Both the position numbers and the translations under genes were made by a program. Of a stretch of DNA of 64,000 bases, positions 21,146 through 33,096 are shown piece after piece. Every line of letters starts with the position of its first letter. Positions within the stretch are counted from its first letter, which is position 1. This DNA is from Siphonodentalium dalli (taxonomy: Eukaryota > Mollusca > Scaphopoda > Gadilida > Siphonodentaliidae). The stretch spans positions 6,969,784 through 7,033,783 of the forward strand of contig CP136066.1 of the NCBI GenBank assembly GCA_032622095.1, given 5' to 3'. The notes under the pieces were generated by a model. The model saw only the letters and a list, made by a program, of their open reading frames with translations, had not been told where the DNA came from and did not search any database.

Positions 21146-21320
21146 ATCTTGAAACTGCAACTCACATTTGGACAAGACCAAACAGTTTTGCAGAATTCCA
21201 TTTGCACGGAAATTTCCAACCTGCCATTCCCATAAAGTTAGAAAATTTCCAACTGACAGCCTTTCACAATTTGTTTTTTTTCACCAAAAGTAGAAAAATA
21301 TGCTACTGATGTTCTGAAAA

Positions 21321-21588
21321 CTATGGAATCCTATTAGGGCCACTTCCTAATGGCGCTTTCGGCGCGCGCCGAAAGCGACAAAAAGTGCGCCATTAGTAAC
21401 GCGCCGAAAGCGCCGAAAGCGACAAAATATGCGCCATTACGGCGCACTATTTGTCGCTTTCGGCGCACTTTTTGTCGCTTTCGGCGCACTTTTTGTCGCT
21501 TTCGGCGCGTTACTAATGGCGCACTTTTTGTCGCTTTCGACGCGCGCCGAAAGCGCCATTAGCAAGTGGCCCTAATAGGATTCCATAG
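21321..21588. mobile_element. palindromic MITE with GC-rich arms (268 bp)
   Basis: Ends CTATGGAATCCTATTAGGGC and its complement, then CTTTCGGCGCGCGCCGAAAG palindromes. Flanked by AAAA on both sides, which may be the target duplication. It is inserted in a dispersed repeat; the related copy at 26640-27480 lacks it and carries a different MITE nearby. The 70-codon frame is not a gene. Confidence 0.75.
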
Positions 21589-21789
21589 AAAACAACATAT
21601 CCTCATTAATTACTGGTTGTAAATCAAAACAGTGAGAACAATTTCAACTTATATGTTGTGTTACGCATGAAATTTCCAACTGTTAACAAATTCGACCCAC
21701 GCTCCCCTTGACCACACGCCCCTGTGGAACGGGTACGGTTAAATCAGTGAACTTCGCCACGGATACCTGCGTACTCTTAACGCAGTACA

Positions 21790-21880
21790 TATAAAGCGAC
21801 TGGGTCGATGTGTACTATTCACCGGAGCGGGTCGATGTGTCCTATTTACCGGAGCGGGTCGATGTGTCCTATTCACATGT
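21790..21880 (+). repeat. short minisatellite, 3 units
   Basis: Units GAGCGGGTCGATGTGTCCTA plus about 8 bp. They occupy the same position, between conserved flanks, as the 49-bp array at 27464-28296 and are related to it in sequence (GGGTxGATG ... TCTATT). Confidence 0.75.
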
Positions 21881-22718
21881 AATCTTTCACTGAAGTGTTT
21901 TCATTCATAAGTGCATGAATTCATTCTATGAAATAGCAGTCAGCTATATGCATTGACCTATGAGTTAAAATCTTACTCAGCGGAATTTAGAGTGTATGTT
22001 GTCTGGTAATCGGCACAGGCGCCTCGGGAAAAATAGAAGATATACCAATATATACCATATCAGTGACAAGGTTCACAAGTCCGATTTCGGGAAAAACAGA
22101 CTATCATATTGCTCATAGATTCTCAAAATCTTTCAAATCAGTGACAATTTATTTGAGTGTGGCTTATAGACCATGAGATTTCCTTTCATTTGATGTATAA
22201 TTCCACAACGAATGGAAGTCGAGAAACTGTCTGCCTGTCCGCCTGATATCTTCAATAATTCTATAAAATTGTCAACTCAGCCGAAATATGCCCCAGTGTA
22301 TGTTATAGGTCATAAAATTTTCTTTCGTTTGATATATAACTTGACGAAATATATTTAAGCGAAGTCGACATATCGTACGGGAATTCGCAAGTTCGGCAAT
22401 TGCGACGTAATAATTGAATTGGTATCCGTGTACATTGTATAATCACCACTTACCGGACAGGGAAACTGACGACTGCTTTTCGTCGGTAGGTTTTGCTAGA
22501 TATCTCGACTTCCCTTCGTTTGATACTATCGAATTTTACATCAAAAGAAAGGAAACTGTTATAGTATGTATTGGTATCTGGTAGTTTCCTCCGGGGACTG
22601 TGGTAATTGGCAGTTTCTCTTGTCTCTTGTCGTGATTTCTGTATGTGAACTACAAGGTTCAGCATCAATATAATTACATTAGATCTTAATTTGAGTCTGG
22701 CATGCATGGTTGTTCAGT

Positions 22719-23099
22719 TTAACCCTTTACCCAACAAACCGGCCAAAAACGGCCAAATAAAGCTTCAACAGCCTAAATTATCTTCGGTCTGTCTCAATAA
22801 CACCATACAAATATGGATATCATTGGAACCGGTTCATCGACCACATTGTGATGGTTACAGTTATGCCCTGTGCCAATGCATTCTCTTATATATGCGAGTC
22901 GACCATAGGTCGCCTCGCGTATATAAGAGAATGCATTGTCCTAAAAAAAACCATTTTTTCTTACATTCTTTAACAATTTTATAATTTTATAATGTGTTAA
23001 GCCAATGCATTCTCTTATATATGCGAGGCGACCTATGGTCGACTCGCATATATAAGAGAATGCATTGGCACAGGGCCATTCTGTTGGGTAAAGGGTTAA
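22719..23099. mobile_element. TTAA MITE carrying two copies of a 67-bp palindrome, copy 1
   Basis: TTAA followed by CCCTTTACCCAACA, and at the right end TGTTGGGTAAAGGG followed by TTAA. CCCT ends next to TTAA are characteristic of piggyBac-type elements. Internal palindromes lie at about 22873-22938 and 23002-23068. A second copy is at 39760-40105. Confidence 0.85.
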
Positions 23100-24175
23100 A
23101 TACTAAAATTAATTATATATGAACTTATAATTTGTAGCTAAAACTAAACACACGTGTGGGAAGAAAACAACTTTAGTTCCGCGTTGCGATCGATCAGTTT
23201 ACTCCATCCGACAAGGTTTTACACGAGAGTGTGTCGTGCTTACCCCGGACGACAATAAGAATAGTAGCGATATCAGAATAAAACTACGGATATATTCATC
23301 GAATTTCAACATGCCATCGACTCGGAATGTACATATCTATTGTATATATTGCTATATGTCTATTTTATATATACTTCTAATTATACAACTCAATACCCTT
23401 CATGTAATACATCGCAATGTATTATATTGGATGAGAGAATACTGTAAAACTGCAACAACCATTTAATCAAATCTGATTGGTTAAGATAAGATAAGATCTG
23501 ACAATAATACAGCTTCATAGGTATACGGATCTCACGAGCGTTACATTTGTGTAAAGTTTCAGATTGGAACACATGTCCCATTACAACCATCATGTCTCGA
23601 CTTAGCGATCTCTTTTCATGCTCAGACGCACGTTTTGCCAACATTTCCTGGTATTTCAAAATGTATTTTCTCAACATCTGTCAGGAATTCCTTTGTGAAA
23701 TTGGGTACAAACGATTATTGAGACACCATATGTTAGAACCATCAACCAATGGATATTATAACCTCATTTACTTATTTAAAATTTCATTGTTTTCAAGTCT
23801 TGAAGCTCTGTATCGAACTATGAACTCTGTGTCTAAGTCAAGCGACTTGACATTATTATATTGGAGATTTTTGTTTTGGAACAATAGGATCAACTTGCAA
23901 AGATTGTTTCGGAGGAAAATGTCGCAACTGCAGAAGTTGTATCCATTAGCGAAACTCAGCCGACTCCCCGTTGTATCTACGTGAACTGATTATTCCTTAA
24001 AAGCCACAACGATCGTTACGATCTGGCGACCAAGGACTCCTAACTCAGTTCGCCGTAAATCTGAAGACTGTTGGAGATAGGTTGTACGCGAGGAGTTTTC
24101 CCAACTTTACCACACATAAGATCATGAAAGCCAAATGACACTTTGTTTTAAATGTATTTTGTATAATTATTCATA
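23100..24175. other. no convincing gene
   Basis: A minus-strand frame (23390-23677, 95 codons) and an overlapping plus-strand frame (23547-23984) are open, but neither shows a recognisable domain. A GATAAGATAAGATC stretch at about 23490 resembles a LINE tail, so a decayed non-LTR fragment is possible. Confidence 0.4.
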
Positions 24176-24177
24176 TA

Positions 24178-24635
24178 TGTGACCCGCCATATCATATCCA
24201 GTCGGAAGTCGGAATTGTTTTTACCCTGTGCCAATGCATTCTCTTATATATGCGAGTCGACCATAGGTCGCCTCGCATATATAAGAGAATGCATTGGCCT
24301 AACAATTTTTTACAATTTTAATAATTTTTTCTTGTATTCTTTAACAATTTTATAATTTCACCCATACAGAGCCCCAGACAAACATGAGCAGACGACACTC
24401 TTCTATATGCTTCTATATATGTGTGGGGCTCCCTGCAGGGTAATGGATGTTTGTTATTTTATGTCCTAAAAATTGTCAGAAACATTTAAAAAACAATTGT
24501 AAAAAATTGTTAGGCCAATGCATTCTCTTATATATGCGAGGCGACCTATGGTCGACTCGCATATATAAGAGAATGCATTGGCACAGGGTAAAAAAAAATC
24601 CCGACTTCCGACTGGATTTGATATGGCGGGTCACA
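24178..24635. mobile_element. TA-flanked MITE with 67-bp palindromes, copy 1 (458 bp)
   Basis: Terminal inverted repeats start TGTGACCCGCCATATC, flanked by TA on both sides. Palindromes beginning CCAATGCATTCTCTTATATA lie near each end. The middle has an inverted pair around CCTGCAGGG and GAGCCCC. The TA target suggests a Tc1/mariner-type source. Confidence 0.85.
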
Positions 24636-24746
24636 TATATGAATTCAATGTAAAGCGCTTATGGCTCTAACAGAGATAGCGCTTAATAAGGTCACTCGCT
24701 TGGAGGTGTATAAATTGCGGCTGATCAACAGCCGTAGCAATACTCA

Positions 24747-25515
24747 TTAGACAGTATGCATTGATGTTATTTTGCACAGTATTCTGGCAGTGCCAAGAAG
24801 TGCAGTTTTCTGTAGGTGAGCAACATCTATGGAGGTATGCAGTAGGGCTAGCCATTTGCTAATATTGTTGCTCACTGCCCCAGTTGCATCAATCACTATA
24901 GGTATGATGGAAGTTTTCAATTGCCACATACGACTCACCTCTATTTGCAAGTCAATATACTTCCTGACCTTTTTTGTTTCTTTCTGGATGACATTATAGT
25001 CACTTGGGATCGAAACATCTATGAGCAGACACGTGTTGTCGTCCCTGTTCTTGACGATAATGTCTGGTCTGCTACACGAGATGGTTCGGTCAGTGTGAAC
25101 CTGGGTGTCCCAAATGACTGTAATATTGTCTCTAGATATTACATTCTGAGGAGAGTGTTCATACCATGTCTCTGCATATTGCATGTTATAATGCTTACAT
25201 ATGGACCAATGAACATATCGCCCAACGTTATTATGGCGTTCGAGGTATTCTGAACTCGCTAATCTTGGACAAGCAGATATAATATGTTCTACTGTCTCAG
25301 GGTGTTGGTGGCATACTCTACATGTAGGATCAATATTCATCCGAAGGATCTTGTTTTGGTAGTAACGGGTACTAATGACCTGATCTTGAGCAGCAATAAG
25401 AAGGAACTCGGTCTGAGCCGTCAAGCCTGCATTCTGCAACCATCTGAATGTCGCAGTGCTATCATACTCTTGTTCGTTGATTTTTTCTGGCGTGTTGTCC
25501 GTGCATTCGTTTCAG
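24747..25515 (-). pseudogene. 5'-truncated non-LTR retrotransposon, C-terminal CCHC and restriction-like endonuclease region (R2-clade type)
   Basis: The minus-strand frame is open beyond its first possible start. A Cys-x2-Cys ... His-x4-Cys knuckle (CRVCHQHPETVEHIISAC) is followed, after about 60 residues, by TDRTISCSRPDIIVK and TCLLIDVSIPSD. The RPD ... ID arrangement fits the PD-(D/E)xK endonuclease found at the C-terminus of R2/NeSL-type elements. The reverse transcriptase is missing, so this is a 5'-truncated dead copy. About 230-255 residues remain without an internal stop, which suggests a fairly recent insertion. Confidence 0.7.
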
Positions 25516-25784
25516 TTCATATCGCCCTGTCCGTTTGTCTTTCAGTTTTTCTTCAGTTCTAGTTTCAACTGTTTGCCTCCTCCGTTTCTTGTCCATTCCC
25601 TACTCGAGTCTCGATACCAAATTCTGTTTTGAACTGCAGTGCCTGTTTAGTTATGAAATATTTCTTTTTGTTATTTTCATGTCGTTGAAGGCATTTTATG
25701 TACACATCACTGCTATTCCTGATATATCTATCAAGACCAACCACTGCCACTTTATAGGCAATCGCCAACTCAATTAAACCACAT

Positions 25785-25804
25785 TATTATTATTATTATT
25801 ATTA
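25785..25804 (+). repeat. ATT microsatellite
   Basis: Six to seven ATT triplets. Confidence 0.9.
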
Positions 25805-25924
25805 CTTGCGCTAGTTTCAGGAACAGAAATAATTTGTGTGTTCACCTTGTAATTTCCAATTTGGACAAGATTAAACGCCCAGACTGTTCTCCCGAAAATC
25901 CGCACATGCTTATAGTATAACTTA

Positions 25925-26640
25925 TTGTTTTAGGTAGATAATCTACTTAGATTGGGACTATTTTGAGTCGATAATATGCTGAAAATGAGAGCATTATCGA
26001 CGCACACTAGGCGATTCTTAGCAGCTGTTGTGTGGACGATGACACGAATAAGCCAACTTAAGACTTTGAAGGAGTAAGCTCTTTAACATGGGGTTTCACT
26101 GTGGCCCGCGCCGTAAAACGAAATAATGGCAATGAATCCATGATCTGCTTATTTCAGAATCAATTTAATCACATTGCGTACCTATTTCACATTATAGGTC
26201 GATTATGTACCTATTTTGCATTATAGGTCGATTATGTACCTATTTCGCATTATAGGTCGATTATGGTCCTATTTCACATTATAGGTCGATTATGTACCTA
26301 TTTCACATTATACATATTTCGCATTATAGGTCGATTGTGTACCTATTTCGCATTATAGGTCGATTATGGTCCTATTTCACATTATAGGTCGATTATGTAC
26401 CTATTTCACATTATAGGTCGATTATGGTCCTATTTCGCATTATAGGTCGATTATGTACCTTTATAGGTCGATTATGTACCTATTTCACATTATAGGTCGA
26501 TTATGTACCTATTTCACATTATAGGTCGATTATATACCTATTTCACATTGTAGGTCGATTATGTACCTATTTCACATTATAGGTCGATTATGTACCTATT
26601 TCACATTATAGGTCGATTATGCGCGTATTTACGCGAGGAT
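25925..26640 (-). repeat. family A repeat, copy 3, with expanded 29-bp tandem array
   Basis: Contains the hairpin (TGAGTCGATAATATGC ... GCATTATCGACGCA, about 25972-26010) and the CTCTTTAACATGGGGTTTCACTG block. The block CCTATTTCACATTATAGGTC plus 9 bp is then expanded to about 15 units between 26181 and 26616. The other copies have one unit. It ends ACGCGAGGATAT. Confidence 0.75.
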
Positions 26641-26852
26641 ATGTTGAAACTCCCAGTTTGCAGAAATCCCGTTACACGGAAATGTACAACCTGACACCCC
26701 CTACAGTTGGACAATTTCAAACTGATGGCCATTTCACACAATTGTTTTTTCAACCAAAAGTAGTAAAATATGCTACTGTTGGTGTAAAATCAACAAATTC
26801 CCGACTAATTACTGATTGGAAAATAAAACAGGTAGAACAATTACAATATATA
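26641..26852 (+). repeat. dispersed repeat related to 21150-21310
   Basis: The blocks CAACCAAAAGTAGTAAAATA, TGCTACTG and TTTCCAACTGTTAAC are shared with 21150-21800. The two loci are paralogous mosaic repeats interrupted by different MITEs. Confidence 0.6.
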
Positions 26853-27313
26853 TGTGACCCGCCATATCAAATCCAGTCGTAAGTCGGGATTTTTTTACTC
26901 TGTGCCAATGCATTCTCTTATATATGGGAGTCGACCATAGGTCGCCTCGCATATATAAGAGAATGCATTGGCCTAACAATTTGTTATCATTTTTTTTTAA
27001 ATAAATGTTTCTTACAATTTTTAGGACATAAAATTAAAAAAAATCCATTACCCTGCAGCGAGCCCCACACATATATAGAATCATATAGAAGAGTGTCGTC
27101 TGCTCATGTTTGTCTGGGGCTCTGTATGGGTGAAATTATAAAATTGTTAAAGGATACAAGAAAAAATTATTAAAATTGTAAAAAATTGTAAGGCCAATGC
27201 ATTCTATTATATATGCGAGGCGACCTATGGTCGACTCGCATATATAAGAGAATGCATTGGCACAGTGTAAAAAAAATCTCTACTTACGACTGGATTTGAT
27301 ATGGCGGGTCAGA
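26853..27313. mobile_element. TA-flanked MITE with 67-bp palindromes, copy 2 (461 bp)
   Basis: Same family as 24178-24635, with TA on each side; the right terminus has one change (GGGTCAGA). Its middle segment is in the opposite orientation relative to copy 1. Inserted in the mosaic repeat. Confidence 0.85.
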
Positions 27314-27463
27314 TATTGGTTTGCATATGGATTTCCAACTGTTAACAATTTTGACCGCAACCCCTCCCCTTGACGCCACTTACCCGCGGGAACGGGTACG
27401 GGCGAATATGTGAACTTCGCAACGGATACCTCAGTACTGTCAACGCAGCAAATATAAAGCGAT

Positions 27464-28296
27464 ATTGATTTTGAACGGGTAGATGCATGCGTTCTATTGA
27501 CAGGTACTCTTTATTGATTTTGAACGGGTAGATGCATGCGTTCTATTGACAGGTAATCTTTATTGATTTTGAACGGGTAGATGCATGCGTTCTATTGACA
27601 GGTAATCTTTATTGATTTTGAACGGGTAGATGCATGCGTTCTATTGACAGGTAATCTTTATTGATTTTGAACGGGTAGATGCATGCGTTCTATTGACAGG
27701 TAATCTTTATTGTTTTTGAACGGGTAGATGCATGCGTTCTATTGACAGGTAATCTTTATTGATTTTGAACGGGTAGATGCATGCGTTCTATTGACAGGTA
27801 ATCTTTATTGATTTTGAACGGGTAGATGCATGCGTTCTATTGACAGGTAATCTTTATTGATTTTGAACGGGTAGATGCATGCGTTCTATTGACAGGTAAT
27901 CTTTATTGATTTTGAACGGGTAGATGCATGCGTTCTATTGACAGGTAATCTTTATTGATTTTGAACGGGTAGATGCATGCGTTCTATTGACAGGTAATCT
28001 TTATTGATTTTGAACGGGTAGATGCATGCGTTCTATTGACAGGTAATCTTTATTGATTTTGAACGGGTAGATGCATGCGTTCTATTGACAGGTAATCTTT
28101 ATTGATTTTGAACGGGTAGATGCATGCGTTCTATTGACAGGTAATCTTTATTGATTTTGAACGGGTAGATGCATGCGTTCTATTGACAGGTAATCTTTAT
28201 TGATTTTGAACGGGTAGATGCATGCGTTCTATTGACAGGTAATCTTTATTGATTTTGAACGGGTAGCTGCATGCGTTCTATTGACAGGTAATCTTT
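27464..28296 (+). repeat. 49-bp minisatellite, exactly 17 units
   Basis: The unit begins ATTGATTTTGAACGGGTAG. The span of 833 bp equals 17 x 49. Only a handful of substitutions are visible (for example ATTGTTTTT in one unit and AGCTGC in the last), so the array is very homogeneous. Confidence 0.95.
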
Positions 28297-28429
28297 CACT
28301 AAAGCTTTCTCATTCAGAAGTACATGAATTAATTCTATGAAATAGCAGTCAGTTATGTGTGCACCTATATTATAGGACCCTTAATTGCCAAATCTCATTG
28401 ATAAAGTTGCCATTTAAAGGTGGATTATC

Positions 28430-28935
28430 TATTTGTAAACATGCAGTATATAGTTACCGGGGTATAAAATATTAGATCTGAATCGAAGACTCCTGTCCGA
28501 AATGCTTCTATCGATTAATATTCATTTTATTTCAAATAGTTTCTGGTCTAAAAAGGTGTGATTGTTTAGCTAACGAACCATAGTGGTTACTGTTAAGAGA
28601 CCAGAAATTTTCGAGTGTAATTTTGTCACAAATAAACATTAATTATACTCATTATCGCGTATATCTATGGAATAAAACAATACAAACAATCAATCTGGGA
28701 CATTTGACGTTCGGTACGTAGCCATAGTAACAGCCTAATGCTATATATCGCTATATGGTATCACCCGAATGGTCTGTTATAAAAATAGACAAATAAACGG
28801 TCCCAATAAAATATTCGAAATAAAATCAATATTACTTGATAGAAGCCTTTCCGGACAGGGTCTTCAGTTCATATCTATTATTTTATACCAACGCAACTAT
28901 TTAAAATTTGTTATTTAAAAAGATAATGCATCTTT
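28430..28935. mobile_element. foldback/MITE-like inverted repeat
   Basis: The left arm (about 28452-28545: GGTATAAAATATTAGAT, GACTCCTGTCCG, ATTCATTTTATTTC) pairs with the right arm (about 28805-28905) as a diverged inverted repeat. No coding frame. The termini are not clear. Confidence 0.55.
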
Positions 28936-29291
28936 AAGCACTGTGAGGCGGCTTCTAGTACTTTGCTAAATACAGAAGTTTAATATGTTCATGATTAACC
29001 GTGTACACTCCATGCAGTAATATCATTTATGGTTAAGACTCCATGCAGTAATATCAATTATGGTTGAGAGCAGAACTAGGGGTTTGGGAGTGAGCCCCGG
29101 GATGATTGTAAAGGGATGTTTGCCCTTTCCCACAACCCCTTTGGTAATGCTGTGGTATCGGTGGAGTTATATGTATACCCATACACAGCATACCACCGTA
29201 TGTGGTGTATGCCACCACAACAAGAATCAACCCCCATCATCATTTCGGACGTGGGCAAGCGATTATGGTTAAGAAAACTGAAGATATGATA

Positions 29292-30085
29292 CACTCTTAT
29301 GACTAATGTGTAGGTTTTCTACACAAAATGTGTAGCCCTGCTACACAATCATTATTCAATTTTGATCTTAAACATATTTGTGTAGTATATGTGTAGTTTC
29401 ATATTCGTACACAAATTGTGTAACAATTTTTACACATACATGGGTAAATATTTACACATTTATACACAACTGTGTGTATAAAATCAACACATATCCCTTA
29501 CACATTTTGTGTAGGTTCTTACACACACAGTTTGTAGACAAGAAATGCAAGTTCAGTAGTCCGACCTGTGGGTATAGTATTAAAGATATATGCAGATTTA
29601 TATGTTAAAACTTTCATGGCGCATAGTGGTATGTAGTATTTTGTTCTGTACTGTGAGTTTTTGCTTTGAATGAACAAACCAGGGTCGAGGCGTGATTGCA
29701 TAATATAGTATTATTACAACAATCATAACAAGAGTCTAGGGGCAGTAATCGCCATGAAAGTTTTAACAAATAAATCCTCATATACTATTAATACTAAACC
29801 CATAAATTGGAATTCTGAACTTACATCCTTGTCTACGATCGCTGTAGATTGTATTCCAAAACATATACTCAAACAATATGGCCGTCACGCAGCAGACTAT
29901 GAAACTGAAGGCACCACAATGCGCATGTCTACGTTCTTACACAATTGTGTGTAACAAAATATACACATTATGTGTAGAACGGCATTTGTCAATGTATTTG
30001 TATGTAAAACTACACATTGCTATGTGTATTAACCGGGTTTACACATTTAATGTGTAATCGTTTCTACACATTAGTTATAAGAGTG
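29292..30085. mobile_element. TA-flanked foldback element full of TGTGTA/TACACA inverted words (794 bp)
   Basis: Termini CACTCTTATGACTAATGTG and the complement with one change, with TA on both sides (29290-29291 and 30086-30087). Clustered TGTGTAN..TACACA mini-hairpins occupy both flanks (about 29309-29530 and 29935-30080). The inner arms 29537-29622 and 29750-29833 form a further imperfect inverted repeat. No transposase. Confidence 0.75.
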
Positions 30086-30087
30086 TA

Positions 30088-31304
30088 TGTGTGCCCGCCG
30101 ACACAAGGACGGTGCTGGGCTCCGGGGAGATCGCCCTTATGCCATGTCTTGTTTTTTTCTGTTTTCTTGTCTTTATGTCAGTTGCGGGTTGGGCGGAAGG
30201 GTTTTGTTTTTGACTTATCTTGACTTGACTTGGGGCAATGGCTTGGATAAAAGCACGAGGAAGGTTCTATGTATGCCCTTGTACAAGAGTAACAGTATTC
30301 ACGGTGAAATGTTACATGAACACTTACGAATTACACTTTTGGAGAAAACCATTTAATTACTTGAGGAGGTTTTACCGTGTGTGGGCGATGACTGATTGTT
30401 CATTCTAAGAGGTTACCATTTGAACTTACACGGCGTATTTGAACCTAAAGAATGACGTGAATGCGATTTGGTATAGTGGGGTAAGGATTGGGCGATAATT
30501 ACACGAAATACCGGTATGTAGACCTCATACTTATGGTCCACACATCTTACAAAAACCATAGGGACATTTAGAACGTTTCGATGTTTTGCACAGACGTGAC
30601 AGAAATGCTCTTTGTTCATACCATACAAGGAGTAAATTAACATTTAACGCTCTTTATTGTTTCCAAGTTAAAATTTACAACCACCCCGCCCATCCAGTGG
30701 GCTTAGATCCAGATCAAAAGCCCAATTTTTTGAATAAATGTTTTCATCTTGTGCCCCGAACCGTCGAACTATTGAAATGAATGATTCCAAACTAATTCTT
30801 AATAAATCTAAATATACCACAACGAAGCTATCTCAGTCTGAACACTCTTATTGTTGTTTTAGTCATCAATCAGTTGGTTTATGGAATTAATCGTGTTATT
30901 TTAGTCACCAATCAGATGGTTTATGGAATTAATCTCGAAATTAAATTCGAGAACATCAATATTGTTCCAGAAAAGCGTATCTCAAGTAAAATTTAATTCA
31001 AAAGCCTGGAAATTCAACTTATATACGACTGGCGCATCTAAATCCACGAATAATCTATATAAAATAGTAGGATTTGTCGGTCTGTCGCTTTGGATTAACC
31101 CCTAGACCCCTGGACCGATTTCAACCAAGTTTTGTGTGGTGACTAGGGGTACCATGACGGATGTTATGACGTTGTTAGTTTGTCAACATTTTGATTTAAA
31201 CAAATATAATTAAAAAAAAAGAGTTAAATTGAGCAAAGAGCCGATCTAAAACAAATTAATTCTCGCTTCGCACGCATGGAGAAGATATTTCTAAATTCAT
31301 TCTG
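30088..31304. other. no recognisable gene
   Basis: Non-coding. A ~48-bp unit (ATCAGTTGGTTTATGGAATT and surroundings) is duplicated at about 30860-30935. The open frames have no motif. Confidence 0.5.
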
Positions 31305-32002
31305 CAATTCCCACTAACGTGGCAATATTCAGGGAGGGCTGTATTCACACAATACCCACTAACGTGGCAATATACAGGGAGGGCTGTATTCACACAATGC
31401 CCATTAACGTAGCAATATACAGGGAGGGCTGTATTCACACAATGCCCATTAACGTAGCAATATACAGGGAGGGCTTTATTCACACAATGCCCATTAACGT
31501 GGCAATATACAGGGAGGGCTGTATTCACACAATGCCCATTAACGTGGCAATAAACAGGGAGGGCTTTATTCACACAATGCCCATTAACGTGGCAATATAC
31601 AAGGAGGGCTTTATTCACACAATGCCCATTAACGTGGCAATATACAGGGAGGGCTGTAGTCACACAATACCCACTAACGTGGCAATATACAGGGAGGGCT
31701 GTAGTCACACAATGCCCATTAACGTGGCAATATACAGGGAGGGCTGTATTCACACAATGCCCATTAACGTAGCAATATACAGGGAGGGCTTTATCCACAC
31801 AATGCTCATTAACGTGGCAATATTCAGGGAGGGCTGTATTCACACAATGCCCATTAACGTGGCAATAAACAGGGAGGGCTTTATTCACACAATGCACATT
31901 AACGTGGCAATATACAAGGAGGGCTTTATTCACACAATGCCCATTAACGTGGCAATATACAGGGAGGGCTGTATTCACACAATGTCCATTAACGTGGCAA
32001 TA
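31305..32002 (+). repeat. 45-bp minisatellite, about 15 units
   Basis: The unit contains GTGGCAATATACAGGGAGGG and CACACAATGCCCATTAAC. Because 45 is a multiple of 3 and the unit lacks stops, open frames of more than 230 codons exist on both strands; they are not genes. The array is interrupted by a MITE, and a fragment of the next unit resumes at 33099. Confidence 0.95.
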
Positions 32003-33096
32003 TGTGACCCGCCATATCAAATTCAGTCGTAAGTCGGGATTTTTTTTACCCTGTGCTAATGCATTATCTTATATATGCGAGTCGACCATAGGTCGCCTAG
32101 CATATATAAGAGAATGCATTGGCCTAACAATTTTTTATCATTTTTTAAAAATAAATGTTTCTTACAATTTTTAGGACATAAAATAAAAAACATCCATTAT
32201 CCTGCAGGGAGCCCCACACATATATAGAAGCATATAGAAGAGTGTCGTCTGCTCATGTTTGTCTGGGGCTCTGTATGGGTGTCGTCTGCTCATATAAGAG
32301 AATGCATTGGCCTAACAATTGTTTACAATTTTAATAATTTCTTGTATTCTTTAACAATTTTATAATTTCACCCATACAGAGCCCCAGACAAACATGAGCA
32401 GACGACACTGTTCTGTATGCTTCTATATATGTGTGGGGCTCCCTGCAGGATAATGGATGTTTTTAATTTTTTTTGTTGACGATTTTCGCAAGCAACTCAT
32501 CAAAATTGTACAAATTAGAACTCTTGTGTCTGACTTGGCCATGCGTGTTGTCTGGACATTGTCGTCCATATGCGTTTAGACCTTTGTGCTGATAAAATAA
32601 TCTGAGAACCAAATCACACCGTTTCGAAATATAGTTCTTTGGTTCTGATGGGACTTTCCAAACTTAAGGTTCGAAACCACACAATTTTTTTTTGTCGTCT
32701 GCTCATGTTTGTCTGGGGCTCTGTATGGGTGTCGTCTGCTCATATAAGAGAATGCATTGGCCTAACAATTTTTTACAATTTTAATAATTTCTTGTATTCT
32801 TTAACAATTTTATAATTTCACCCATACAGAGCCCCAGACAAACATGAGCAGACGACACTCTTCTGTATGCTTCTATATATGTGTGGGGCTCCCTGCAGGA
32901 TAATGGATGTTTTTTATTTTATGTCCTAAAAATTGTAAGAAACATTTATTTTAAAAAAATGATAAAAAATTGTTAGGCCAATGCATTCTCTTATATATGC
33001 TAGGCGACCTATGGTCGACTCGCATATATAAGAGAATGCATTGGTACAGGGTAAACAAATCCCGACTTACGACTGGATTTGATATGGCGGGTCACA
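32003..33096. mobile_element. TA-flanked MITE with 67-bp palindromes, copy 3, enlarged and nested (1094 bp)
   Basis: Same termini as 24178-24635. It sits inside the 45-bp minisatellite: left flank CAATA, right flank TATACAGGG; removing the element and one TA restores the minisatellite unit exactly. It is enlarged by an internal repeat of its GAGCCCCAGACAAACATGAG region and by an inserted foreign block (about 32477-32690). Confidence 0.85.
32477..32690 (+). repeat. dispersed repeat nested in the MITE
   Basis: Starts GTTGACGATTTTCGC and ends near GGTTCGAAACCACAC. The reverse complement of a related copy lies at about 61940-62158. No coding capacity. Confidence 0.6.

Noticed and set aside
20831-21219. 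Pro/Thr/His-rich minus-strand frames (116-126 codons) and plus-strand counterparts
   Set aside because: Generated by the GGGGTG minisatellite; open on both strands.
21350-21562. Ala/Lys/Arg-rich 70-codon frame
   Set aside because: Lies in the CTTTCGGCGC palindromic MITE; repetitive translation only.
23390-23984. Overlapping 95- and 145-codon frames on opposite strands
   Set aside because: No recognisable domain on either strand and no gene signals; perhaps LINE decay, but not supportable.
27464-28296. Possible CRISPR array (regular direct repeats)
   Set aside because: Contiguous tandem repeat with no unique spacers, in eukaryotic DNA. The same applies to the arrays at 31305 and 40467.
31256-32032. 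Open frames of 237-254 codons on both strands
   Set aside because: Produced by a stop-free 45-bp tandem unit (a multiple of 3); no start context or domain.
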